Shown: positions 25,434-34,195 of the stretch, one piece after another | How the letters are laid out: each line of letters begins with the position of its first letter | Position numbering within the stretch: the first letter of the stretch is position 1 | Source of the DNA: Succinivibrio dextrinosolvens | GTDB taxonomy: Bacteria; Pseudomonadota; Gammaproteobacteria; Enterobacterales; Succinivibrionaceae | Assembly (NCBI RefSeq): GCF_011065405.1 | Contig: NZ_CP047056.1 | Span: forward strand, 186,001-250,000 | Length of the DNA: 64,000 nucleotides | Direction: 5' to 3' | Position numbers and translations under genes: made by a program | The notes under the pieces: generated by a model | What the model saw: the letters and a program-made list of their open reading frames with translations, nothing else | The model's database searches: none | What the model was told of the DNA's origin: nothing

Positions 25434-27095
25434 ATGGGCACTTATCTAAATCCAGGAAACATGAGATTTCAGATGGCAGTTAATTCTGAAATCTTTGTGG
25501 ATAAGAGTGAAATGATTCGTTATCTGAATACTCTTATTAACACAAATCAGAGATATATAAGTGTTTCCCGTCCACGCCGTTTCGGTAAAACCATGGCTGC
25601 TGATATGCTATGTGCTTATTATGGAAAAGGAGCTGACAGTTACTCTCTTTTTAAATCATTAAAGATCTGTCTAAATCATAAATCATCTGAGACTCAATTC
25701 TGGGACAAATATCTTGGTAAATTCGATGTTATTCGTCTTGTTATGACGGATTTTCTAGAAGATTCAGAAGATATCAGAGACATGATTGATTACCTTTCCG
25801 ACGAGGTAATCTCAGAGTTAAAAGTAGCTTATCCTGAAGTCAGATACAGTAGCAGATGTAATCTCAGAACTGTAATGAACAGTATCTACGACAGCACAAA
25901 AACACAGTTTATTGTCATTATTGATGAATGGGATGCAATCTTCAGAGAATACAAGGAAAATAAGGAGGATCATAAGAAATATCTGGACTTTTTAAGAGAC
26001 TGGCTTAAAGATAAGGAATACATTTCACTAGCCTATATGACAGGAATTCTTCCTATAAAAAAATATGGCAAGCATTCTGCCTTAAATATGTTTGATGAAT
26101 ATTCAATGACATTTCCTATGCAGCTTGCATCATTTGCTGGTTTCACTGAAGATGAGGTTTTTACTCTATCCCAAAAGTACGGTAGAAATTTTAACAATAT
26201 AAAAGACTGGTACGATGGATATTTATTAAGCGATACCGTTCCTCCTGATCCTTATCACGAACAGCTTATATCAACAGGAACATCTCCAGCGGCACAAAAG
26301 TATTCTATTTTTAATCCCTTATCTGTTGTTAAAGCAACTCGAACAGGAATACTAAACAACTACTGGAATGAAACTGAAACATATGAAGCCTTAAAACAGT
26401 ATATCGAATGGAATTTCGATGGTCTAAAAGAGGATATTTCTATCCTGATGAAAGGCTGTCGTATAAAAGTTGATATTACTGGCTATCAAAATGATATGAC
26501 AACTTTCCACAGTAAGGATGATATCCTTACCATGCTTATTCACCTGGGGTATCTTGGTTATTACGCAGAAACAAAAGAGATTTATATTCCGAATAATGAA
26601 GTGCTGGAAGTATTTAAATCTTCGACTACAAACAGAGACTGGTCAGTTACATTTAAAGCATTAGATAATTCTCAAAAACTGCTTGAAGCAACCTGGAACT
26701 GTGATGCAAAAACAGTAGCCTCTTTACTTGAAGCTGCTCATGATAAAGCAGGAAACAGAACCTATCATAGTGAAGCCGCATTATCTTATGCAGTTTTGCT
26801 TGCATATTATGCTGCACAGGATCTTTACACTATTATTCCTGAATTAGGTACAGGTAAAGGTTATGCTGACTTATCTTTCATTCCTAAGAAACCAGATATT
26901 CCAGCCATTCTTATCGAATTTAAATATGAAAAAGATGTTGATAGTGCAATAACACAAATAAAAAAACAGAATTATCCTGACAGACTACATCACTACAAAG
27001 GAAATCTAATTCTAGTTGGAATTAACTACGATAAAACAATTTCTAATACAAATGTTAGCTACAAACACAATAGTTGTGAGATACAAAAAGTATAA
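25434..27095 (+). CDS. AAA-ATPase-like / PD-(D/E)XK nuclease-like protein
   Basis: A 553-residue protein of the family that joins an AAA-ATPase-like domain (PF09820 type) to a C-terminal PD-(D/E)XK domain (PF08011 type). The N-terminal P-loop variant is SRPRRFGKT (residue 45 region), the Walker B IVIIDEWDAIF (residue 160 region). The C-terminal nuclease core is GYADLSFIP followed by AILIEFKYEKD, giving the D...ExK arrangement. Such genes are frequent in gut anaerobes, often in many copies; no physiological role is established to my knowledge. The SD GGAG is 7 nt before the ATG, inside the IS-duplicated repeat. Confidence 0.82.
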   Translation: MGTYLNPGNMRFQMAVNSEIFVDKSEMIRYLNTLINTNQRYISVSRPRRFGKTMAADMLCAYYGKGADSYSLFKSLKICLNHKSSETQFWDKYLGKFDVIRLVMTDFLEDSEDIRDMIDYLSDEVISELKVAYPEVRYSSRCNLRTVMNSIYDSTKTQFIVIIDEWDAIFREYKENKEDHKKYLDFLRDWLKDKEYISLAYMTGILPIKKYGKHSALNMFDEYSMTFPMQLASFAGFTEDEVFTLSQKYGRNFNNIKDWYDGYLLSDTVPPDPYHEQLISTGTSPAAQKYSIFNPLSVVKATRTGILNNYWNETETYEALKQYIEWNFDGLKEDISILMKGCRIKVDITGYQNDMTTFHSKDDILTMLIHLGYLGYYAETKEIYIPNNEVLEVFKSSTTNRDWSVTFKALDNSQKLLEATWNCDAKTVASLLEAAHDKAGNRTYHSEAALSYAVLLAYYAAQDLYTIIPELGTGKGYADLSFIPKKPDIPAILIEFKYEKDVDSAITQIKKQNYPDRLHHYKGNLILVGINYDKTISNTNVSYKHNSCEIQKV

Positions 27096-27273
27096 AGCTT
27101 TAAAACTGCATGTACGAGCTTTCCATATAGGCTTCAAAACAGAGAAATACAACAATATTTCCTGCACAGGATTAGATCAATTTTCCATTCAACTCCTATA
27201 AAAACCACAAGATTTGTACTGTGATATAATAAACATGTATACACATCTTTTTTAATTTATTTAAAATACATAT

Positions 27274-28293
27274 ATGTCGAAACTTCAGAATAATCAAGAA
27301 ATTGCAATCATTCATTCATTATTGGACGAACTGCCTAGTGCAGAACAGATTACCACTTCAATTAACGACGAATTAACAACTGTTCAGGATGTTGTTCGTT
27401 ATCTTGTATCCTGCTTTGCCAGCTATTCAATATATGTTGGCCATGGAACTGCAAATTACTGGGATGAAGCCATTGAGATTGTACAGGCTGTAATGCATCT
27501 TCAGCCACCTTGTGATGAGTCTACACTTAACTCAAAGCTAACCAAGAGCGAGAGAGAGCTTATCGGCAAGATTGCCTGCCAGAGAATCTTAAATCGAATT
27601 CCAACACCATATCTGACACACAGAGCATTCTTCTGCGGAAAAGAATTCTATGTTGATGACAGAGTCATTATTCCAAGATCACCAATTGCAGAACTGATTG
27701 AATCAGGTTTCGACCCTTATGTGGACAGCCAGCCTCAGAGAGTGCTTGATATGTGCACTGGTTCAGCATGTATAGCTATCGCTATTGCTCTCCATTTTGA
27801 CAGAGATGTAGAAGTTGATGCTGTAGATATATCTGATGAAGCTCTGGAAGTTGCCAATATCAATATTGAAGGCTACGGTCTTGAGGACTGTGTGTTCCCA
27901 ATAAAATCCGATCTTTTCGAGAATCTTCCTGAGGGCGACAAGTATGATGTGATTGTAGCAAATCCTCCATACGTGGATAGCTATGATCTTGCCACAATGC
28001 CGGACGAATTCCGTTGTGAACCTGATCTAGCATTAGGATCCGGTGATGATGGACTTGACTGTGCAAAGAAAATCCTTGCCAAGGCAGGAGATTATCTGAA
28101 TGATGACGGTATCCTGATTATGGAAGTTGGCAATTCAGAAGAACAGCTGGTTGATTTATTCCCAACCGTACCATTCCATTTTGTTGATCTCAAACGTGGT
28201 GGGACTGGAGTGTTCATCCTCGGAGTAGAGCAGTTAAGAGCCTATCATGATGTCTTTGAAAAGGCAGCTTTAGAGGTAAATAATGCCCGCTAA
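27274..28293 (+). CDS. prmB: Ribosomal protein L3 glutamine methyltransferase PrmB
   Basis: SAM-dependent enzyme that methylates the side-chain amide of Gln150 (E. coli numbering) in L3. The methyltransferase core shows [16 protein letters not shown] for SAM binding and the catalytic [12 protein letters not shown]. The segment [16 protein letters not shown] is typical of the HemK/PrmB group. The length (339) exceeds the usual 310 because of an acidic N-terminal region and a C-terminal tail. It overlaps aroC by 11 bp, matching the prmB-aroC order of E. coli, which separates it from PrmC. Confidence 0.93.
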   Translation: MSKLQNNQEIAIIHSLLDELPSAEQITTSINDELTTVQDVVRYLVSCFASYSIYVGHGTANYWDEAIEIVQAVMHLQPPCDESTLNSKLTKSERELIGKIACQRILNRIPTPYLTHRAFFCGKEFYVDDRVIIPRSPIAELIESGFDPYVDSQPQRVLDMCTGSACIAIAIALHFDRDVEVDAVDISDEALEVANINIEGYGLEDCVFPIKSDLFENLPEGDKYDVIVANPPYVDSYDLATMPDEFRCEPDLALGSGDDGLDCAKKILAKAGDYLNDDGILIMEVGNSEEQLVDLFPTVPFHFVDLKRGGTGVFILGVEQLRAYHDVFEKAALEVNNAR

Positions 28294-29380
28294 TACATTC
28301 GGAGAAATTTTCAGAGTTACGACCTGTGGCGAGAGTCACGGAGCGGCTCTTGCAGCAATTATTGACGGTGTTCCACCTCTAATTGAACTTGATGAAAGCG
28401 TTATTCAGCCAGACCTTGACAGAAGACGTCCTGGTTCAACCAGGTACGGTACTCCAAGAAATGAGCCCGATCAGGTTAGAATTATCTCTGGTGTGTTTGA
28501 AGGTAAAACCACAGGCACCTCTTTGGGTCTGATTATTGAGAACACCTCTCAGCGTTCTGGAGATTATTCTGCAATTATGAATTCTTTCCGTCCAGGACAT
28601 GCTGATTATACCTATCTTGCAAAATACGGTATCAGAGATTACCGTGGCGGTGGGAGAGCCTCAGCTCGTGAAACAGCCATGAGAGTGGCTGCCGGAGCTG
28701 TCGCAAAACAGGTTTTAAGAAAACTCTTCAATATCACTATAGATGGCTGTGTTACCCAGATCGGTAATATTAAAACAGATATCTTTGATCCAAAGGCTGC
28801 ATCAGAGAACGAGTTCAACTTTGCAGATCCAGCAAAGATAGAGGATTTAAAGGCTTTATTTAAGGAACTTGCAACTGCAGGTGATTCTGTCGGAGCCTGT
28901 GTACAGGTCAGAGCCCACGGAGTAAAGGTTGGACTTGGTGATCCAGTCTTCAACCGTCTTGATGCTCAGATTGCCTACGCTATGATGGGAATCAATGCTG
29001 TAAAAGGTGTTGAGATTGGCGATGGTTTTGATATGGCTTCAATGAAAGGATCAGAAGCTCGTGACGAGCTTACCCCTGAGCGATTCATGTCAAATCACAA
29101 CGGTGGTATTTTAGGAGGAATCAGTTCCGGTCAGGAAATCATTGTAAAGATGGCCTTAAAACCAACATCAAGTATTCTGGTACCAGGAAATACCATTGAT
29201 AAAGAGGGCAAGGTTACTTCAATAGTAACAAAGGGACGTCATGATCCCTGTGTCGGTATCAGAGCTGTTCCGATTGCAGAGGCAATGCTTGCAGTTACAC
29301 TTTTAGATGCAGCATTAAAGCATCGTGCTCAGTGTGCAAATGTTCCTCCTTCTGCATTTGAAATTCCAACTGAGATGTAA
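28283..29380 (+). CDS. aroC: Chorismate synthase
   Basis: Makes chorismate from EPSP using reduced FMN, the last common step to aromatic amino acids and folate. The 365-residue product has the three family signatures: [14 protein letters not shown] near the start, RPGHADYTY...[12 protein letters not shown] and late in the protein [14 protein letters not shown]. Translation is probably coupled to prmB through an 11-bp overlap. Confidence 0.97.
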   Translation: MPANTFGEIFRVTTCGESHGAALAAIIDGVPPLIELDESVIQPDLDRRRPGSTRYGTPRNEPDQVRIISGVFEGKTTGTSLGLIIENTSQRSGDYSAIMNSFRPGHADYTYLAKYGIRDYRGGGRASARETAMRVAAGAVAKQVLRKLFNITIDGCVTQIGNIKTDIFDPKAASENEFNFADPAKIEDLKALFKELATAGDSVGACVQVRAHGVKVGLGDPVFNRLDAQIAYAMMGINAVKGVEIGDGFDMASMKGSEARDELTPERFMSNHNGGILGGISSGQEIIVKMALKPTSSILVPGNTIDKEGKVTSIVTKGRHDPCVGIRAVPIAEAMLAVTLLDAALKHRAQCANVPPSAFEIPTEM

Positions 29381-29408
29381 TCTCTGTCTTCCTTAAATCT
29401 TTTGTCTG

Positions 29409-29439
29409 AACCGGCTTTATGCCGGTTTTATTTTCTTTT
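29409..29439 (+). terminator. Terminator after prmB-aroC
   Basis: AACCGGC/GCCGGTT stem with TTTAT loop followed by a T-rich stretch. Confidence 0.8.
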
Positions 29440-29520
29440 ATTCAGGAACTGTAACCGTCACAAACCTGTATTATCTGAAAATTACTCCTTTAGGAGGATA
29501 ATTTAAATAAGGAGAAAAAA

Positions 29521-29538
29521 ATGATTAAAAAAATCTAG
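29521..29538 (+). other. Possible five-codon minigene (MIKKI)
   Basis: AAGGAG (29509-29514) at ideal distance precedes ATG and four codons, then TAG. It lies between the aroC terminator and the terminator of the opposite gene. It may be a leader peptide, the remnant of a decayed gene, or chance. Confidence 0.25.
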
Positions 29539-29539
29539 T

Positions 29540-29575
29540 CCTCAAAAATTGAAAAGGCAATGTCAAACATTGCCT
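29540..29575 (-). terminator. Terminator of the gene at 29612-30382
   Basis: Stem AGGCAATG/CATTGCCT (29555-29575), followed on the minus strand by TTTTCAATTTTTG. Confidence 0.75.
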
Positions 29576-29611
29576 AATACCTCATGAAATAATGTAAAGA
29601 ATAGAAAAGAC

Positions 29612-30382
29612 TTACCACTTCTTCTTATCACCGAAGATCTCATCAAGATCACTCTTGTCATCCTGTCCCTGAGCTGCATCCTGTTTAGGCTTGGCGGCAG
29701 AGGATTTCTTCTCGGCATTAAGTCCTGTAAGCATGTTTGCCAGAAGATCTTCTTTTTCCTGAATCCAGTTATCCTTGACACCAGACTGCTTAATTACAGA
29801 AAGACCTTTTTCGATCAGAGTCTTGCAGGTTCCGGTCTGCTTTAAGCGCTTCATCTCAAAAACCTTCTGAATCAGGTTTGAAAGATTAACCTTCAGAACC
29901 AGAACATAAAGTCTGCGATCTTCCTTATTGATAAGAGTTGGATTGATAGGTACACCTGACTTCATCTCTGACTTGAGAATACCTCGTAAATGTCTGATGG
30001 TACGCAGCTGAGTCAGAGCCATAGCATCATTTTCAGGAGCTTTAAAGGCATTGGAATCTTTATAGGTCTGTTTGATTTCATTGATCATGCGCTCTTCATT
30101 GGCGATACGCTCTTTGACTTCTTCACGGCGTTTAGGATCAATGGCTCTTTTACGCAGGGCTCGAATAATACGATAATGAAGCACCAGCACCAGTGTCTTA
30201 GAGAAAGCCACCTGTGACTGATTCAGCAAAAGTTCTTCACATTCTGCAATAATATTGTTAGCTTTATTGGCAATCAGTCTAGCATCCTGCTCTCTGCGGG
30301 AAACATAATCACTGTACATGTTAATGATTATGAGCAGAAATGTTGCCAAAAGTACAAAAATTACAGCAATCGTTATAAACAT
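29612..30382 (-). CDS. Conserved-looking membrane-anchored helical protein
   Basis: I cannot name this 256-residue protein with certainty. One N-terminal transmembrane helix (residues 3-23) is followed by a long cytoplasmic helical region rich in Lys, Arg and Glu (probable coiled coil, residues 25-110). A linker with Ala, Lys, Gln and Asp leads to a short conserved-looking C-terminal motif DEIFGDKKKW, which resembles a protein-interaction tail. Single-pass proteins with such an ending occur near aroC in other gammaproteobacteria as I recall. It is monocistronic, with its own terminator. Confidence 0.6.
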   Translation of the reverse strand: MFITIAVIFVLLATFLLIIINMYSDYVSRREQDARLIANKANNIIAECEELLLNQSQVAFSKTLVLVLHYRIIRALRKRAIDPKRREEVKERIANEERMINEIKQTYKDSNAFKAPENDAMALTQLRTIRHLRGILKSEMKSGVPINPTLINKEDRRLYVLVLKVNLSNLIQKVFEMKRLKQTGTCKTLIEKGLSVIKQSGVKDNWIQEKEDLLANMLTGLNAEKKSSAAKPKQDAAQGQDDKSDLDEIFGDKKKW

Positions 30383-30755
30383 TTCATAATCTCAATTTAT
30401 TATTCTTTTATATATTATAACGACTTAGCGCTGAATTGTTTTGAGTTTATTAGTTAAATTTTGAGCTCTGACAACAAGTTGAGACTATTTGACGTTAAAT
30501 TCCGTTTAAATGTAAAACTGTATAGCTAATTTTTATACGAATAAAGGACATCAGGATCACAAAAAAATAGACTAAATTTTTGGATATGACCTTCCAGGAT
30601 TGAGAATTAGAGCACGATTTTGTTTAATAAATTTTATTATTTTTGTTAAGTTGCGCTGTTTTCCACATAAATGCTAACTAAATCTACATATTAAAAATAA
30701 AATGGATTAGAATTAGTTAGTCTTTTTGTATACAAATACAAGGAATGTACCATCT
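30383..30755. other. Divergent intergenic region before fumarase
   Basis: About 370 bp, AT-rich, no gene seen. It must hold promoters for two divergent genes. No consensus FNR site (TTGAT-N4-ATCAA) was found. Confidence 0.45.
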
Positions 30756-32285
30756 ATGACAACACTAATTAAAACTGCAGACTTTATTGAATCCGTATGC
30801 GATGCGATTCAGTATATCTCATACTATCACCCACGTGATTTCCTCAAGGCAATGAAGCATGCCTACGATATCGAGCTGAATCCATCAGCAAAGAATGCGA
30901 TTGCTCAGATTTTAGTAAATTCTAAAATGTGTGCTATCGGCAAGCGTCCTCTATGTCAGGACACCGGTGCTGTAACCTGTTTCGTAAAGATCGGTATGGA
31001 CGTTCGCTTTGAAGGTGATATGACCGTTCAGGAAATGGTTGATGAAGGTACCCGTCGCGCATACTGCTATGAGACCAACCCTCTACGTAAATCAATTCTG
31101 ACTGATCCTCTGGGAAAGAGAATCAACACCAAGGATAACACTCCTACTGTTGTTCATATTGAGATGGTTCATGGCGACAAGGTTGAGGTTGCTATCGCAT
31201 CAAAGGGAGGCGGTTCTGAGAACAAGACCCACATGCGTATGCTTAACCCATCAGACAGCGTTGTAGACTACGTATTAAGCGAAATTCCTCACATGGGTGC
31301 AGGTTGGTGTCCTCCAGGCATCATCGGTATCGGTGTTGGCGGTACTCCAGAGAAGTCAGCTATCCTTGCAAAGGAAGCCTTAAACGATCCAATCGATATT
31401 CAGGAGCTGATTGCACGTGGTCCTAAGAATGCAGAGGAAGAACTGCGTTTAGAGCTTTATGACAAGATCAACAAGCTAGGTATCGGAGCTCAGGGATTAG
31501 GCGGTATAACTACCGTTCTAGATGTTAAGGTTAAGACCTATCCATGCCACGCTGTATCAAAGGCAACTACCATTATTCCTAACTGTGCAGCAACCCGTCA
31601 CATTGACTTTGTTCTTGATGGTTCAGGCCCAGCAGAATTTGTTCCACCTTCACTTGATGATTATCCTGATATCGAGATTGGCGGTGCAGATGCAAATGTT
31701 AAGCGTGTAAATCTTGATACCATCACCAAAGAAGAGATTGCTTCATGGAAGATGGGTGAAACCCTGTTATTATCAGGCACCATTCTAACCGGCCGTGACG
31801 CAGCTCATAAGCGTGTTGCTGACTTAATCAAGGAAGGCAAACCTCTACCTGACGGTGTAGATTTCCACAAGAAGTTCATTTACTACGTAGGACCAGTTCC
31901 TGCAGTAGGTGATGAGGTTGTAGGCCCTGCAGGTCCAACCACTTCAACCCGTATGGATAAGTTCGTAGAGACTATGCTTGCAGATACTGGTCTATACGGC
32001 ATGATTGGCAAATCAGAGCGTGGTCCTGAGGCTATTGCTTCAATCAAGAAGCACAAGGCTGCTTATCTGATGGCTACCGGTGGTGCAGCTTACCTGGTTT
32101 CAAAGGCAATCAAGGCCGCTAAGGTTCTGGCTTTCGAAGATCTTGGCATGGAAGCAATCCGTGAGTACAAGGTTGTAGATATGCCTGTTACTGTTGCTGT
32201 AGATTCACAGGGTAACTCAATTCATCATATTGGACCTCAGGAATGGTCAAAGAAGATCGCAGAGATTAAGTTCAAGTATATTTAA
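30756..32285 (+). CDS. fumA: Class I (iron-sulfur) fumarate hydratase
   Basis: Interconverts malate and fumarate with an oxygen-sensitive 4Fe-4S cluster. Likely cluster cysteines stand in PLCQDTGAV, GAGWCPPG and IPNCAATRHID. The beta domain follows (MGETLLLSGTILTGRDAAHKR, YYVGPVP, GPTTSTRMD). From the ATG at 30756 (AAGGA 11 nt before) it has 509 residues, shorter than E. coli FumA/B (548). A TTG ten codons earlier has no SD. In a fermenter it would run malate to fumarate towards succinate. Codon use is of the highly expressed type. FumA versus FumB cannot be decided. Confidence 0.9.
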   Translation: MTTLIKTADFIESVCDAIQYISYYHPRDFLKAMKHAYDIELNPSAKNAIAQILVNSKMCAIGKRPLCQDTGAVTCFVKIGMDVRFEGDMTVQEMVDEGTRRAYCYETNPLRKSILTDPLGKRINTKDNTPTVVHIEMVHGDKVEVAIASKGGGSENKTHMRMLNPSDSVVDYVLSEIPHMGAGWCPPGIIGIGVGGTPEKSAILAKEALNDPIDIQELIARGPKNAEEELRLELYDKINKLGIGAQGLGGITTVLDVKVKTYPCHAVSKATTIIPNCAATRHIDFVLDGSGPAEFVPPSLDDYPDIEIGGADANVKRVNLDTITKEEIASWKMGETLLLSGTILTGRDAAHKRVADLIKEGKPLPDGVDFHKKFIYYVGPVPAVGDEVVGPAGPTTSTRMDKFVETMLADTGLYGMIGKSERGPEAIASIKKHKAAYLMATGGAAYLVSKAIKAAKVLAFEDLGMEAIREYKVVDMPVTVAVDSQGNSIHHIGPQEWSKKIAEIKFKYI

Positions 32286-32314
32286 TACGGTTTAATTTTC
32301 TGTAATCACAAAGG

Positions 32315-32346
32315 CGGATCTGTGTAATATCAGATCCGTTTTTTTT
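32315..32346 (+). terminator. Terminator of fumarase gene
   Basis: CGGATCTG (32315-32322) and CAGATCCG (32331-32338) stem followed by T8. Confidence 0.88.
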
Positions 32347-32440
32347 GTTAGAATTAAATAAACTTAAAAAGATAAATCAAAATCAACATAGGAGGCGAAG
32401 ACGTCTTTCTTCCTAAAAGGCTGGATTCGTACGGGGACAT

Positions 32441-34183
32441 ATGAAACTTGAAGGAATTTCTCATATCAGCGGTTTTAATGACTGCTATGCCTACAATAAA
32501 GACGAACTGATTGTAAACATCAGAACCAACAAGACCATAAAGAAGGTTGTCATCTTCGCGGATGATCCCTATATTAACGGCTGTTCCACCTCAGCACCAT
32601 GGGATGGACAGCCTTATGAGATGCAGCTTAAATATGAGCTTAGGCATGAGTTCATCTATTCTGTAACAATCAAACCAAAGTATAAGCGACTACAGTATTA
32701 CTTCAGACTGACAGATGATAACAATGAAACCATGGTTTATCAGGAAAGCGGTATTGTCAGTGAGGAAGATTTCCAGAAGAAAATCTTTAAAGAATATTTC
32801 AAGTTTGCCTGGATGAATGAGGCAGATATCAGCGTTCACCCTAAATGGGTGGAGAATACCTACTGGTATCAGATTTTCCCTGACCGTTTCTGCAGAGAGG
32901 AAGCTCCTTTTGAAGGAACTTTAAGTAAATGGGATGATCTTTCCTCCTTTGGACATAATGTCTTTTACGGCGGTAATCTAAAGGGAGCAATGAGCAGACT
33001 TGAGTATCTGCATGAACTTGGTGTAAACGGTATCTACTTTAATCCGCTATTCGTATCCGATAGCAACCATAAATACAACATTGATGACTATCTGCATATC
33101 GATCCTAATTTCGGTTCAAATGTCGATCTGAAACTGCTGATTGAAAAAGCTCATTCACTTGGTATCAAGGTTATGATTGACGCTGTGTTCAATCATAGCG
33201 GTCTAGGCTTTTTTGCCTGGAAGGATGTTGTAGAGAACAGAAGAAATTCAAAATATTATGACTGGTTCTTCATCAACGATGAGGAGAATTTTACCATCAC
33301 CCACAAGTCTACCAAGGACAGTCGTTTCTACTCTTTTGCCTTTGTAGACAATATGCCAAAACTCAATACCAGTAATCCGGAGGTTATGTCCTACTTTATT
33401 GATGTATGTAAAAAATGGATTGATATGTGGGATATTGACGGTATCAGATTTGATGTGGGCAATGAAATCTCTCACGCCTTTATCAAGAAACTGCATGCTG
33501 AACTTAAAGCCTACCGACAAGACATTTTCCTTTTAGGCGAAATCTGGGTTAACTCCTCACAGTACCTGCAGGGGGATGAGTATGACTCTGTCATGAATTA
33601 CCCTTATCTTGAGAACCTCTCCAATTTCTTCCTGGACAGGAGCAGAACTGCCGAAGACTTTAAGTATGCGGTAAATTTCTGCTATTCCATGTATCAGAAA
33701 CAGGTTAATGAGAATATCTTCAACCTCTTTGACAGTCATGATATTGACCGTATGTATACTAGAGTCAAAAGCTACGATGCTTTTATCCAGATGCTGGTAA
33801 TTCTATCAACTCTGCCAGGTTCTCCATGTATCTACTATGGTACTGAGATCGCCATGGAAGGAGAGAATGATCCATACTGCAGATATCCTATGAGATGGGA
33901 TATTGTGGAGGATAAATCTCGTGAAGATACCTTTAAGGCGGTACAGTCTCTGATAAAGATGAGACTTTCAAATTCTGAGTTTCTAGGAGACAGCTACCGC
34001 TTTGAAAAGACCGAGGGCAGACTTGTTAGCTATGAGCGAAACGGAATCAGAGTCTATCTGAATGCGGATGAGACAGACAGGGCACTTGCCTTTGATAAAG
34101 AGCCAGAAATTCTTTTCTCTCATAAAGCAGCAGAAAACGTGCTAAAGACAGGAGGCGCACTGGTAGTACGCCTCAAAAAATAA
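32441..34183 (+). CDS. Neopullulanase / cyclomaltodextrinase-type GH13 enzyme
   Basis: Cytoplasmic alpha-glucan hydrolase of 580 residues with no signal peptide. An N-terminal beta-sandwich (residues 1-125, CBM34-like, with RLQYYFRLTD) precedes the barrel, as in the GH13_20 subfamily of neopullulanases and cyclomaltodextrinases. Catalytic residues: D338 (GIRFDVGNE), E367 (LLGEIWV) and D434 (FDSHDID). The segment YWYQIFPDRFC is typical of this subfamily. It should cut imported linear or cyclic maltodextrins. SD GGGG lies close before the ATG. Its stop is only 12 bp from the stop of convergent mfd, with no terminator between. Confidence 0.87.
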   Translation: MKLEGISHISGFNDCYAYNKDELIVNIRTNKTIKKVVIFADDPYINGCSTSAPWDGQPYEMQLKYELRHEFIYSVTIKPKYKRLQYYFRLTDDNNETMVYQESGIVSEEDFQKKIFKEYFKFAWMNEADISVHPKWVENTYWYQIFPDRFCREEAPFEGTLSKWDDLSSFGHNVFYGGNLKGAMSRLEYLHELGVNGIYFNPLFVSDSNHKYNIDDYLHIDPNFGSNVDLKLLIEKAHSLGIKVMIDAVFNHSGLGFFAWKDVVENRRNSKYYDWFFINDEENFTITHKSTKDSRFYSFAFVDNMPKLNTSNPEVMSYFIDVCKKWIDMWDIDGIRFDVGNEISHAFIKKLHAELKAYRQDIFLLGEIWVNSSQYLQGDEYDSVMNYPYLENLSNFFLDRSRTAEDFKYAVNFCYSMYQKQVNENIFNLFDSHDIDRMYTRVKSYDAFIQMLVILSTLPGSPCIYYGTEIAMEGENDPYCRYPMRWDIVEDKSREDTFKAVQSLIKMRLSNSEFLGDSYRFEKTEGRLVSYERNGIRVYLNADETDRALAFDKEPEILFSHKAAENVLKTGGALVVRLKK

Positions 34184-34195
34184 AGCTATTGTGGA

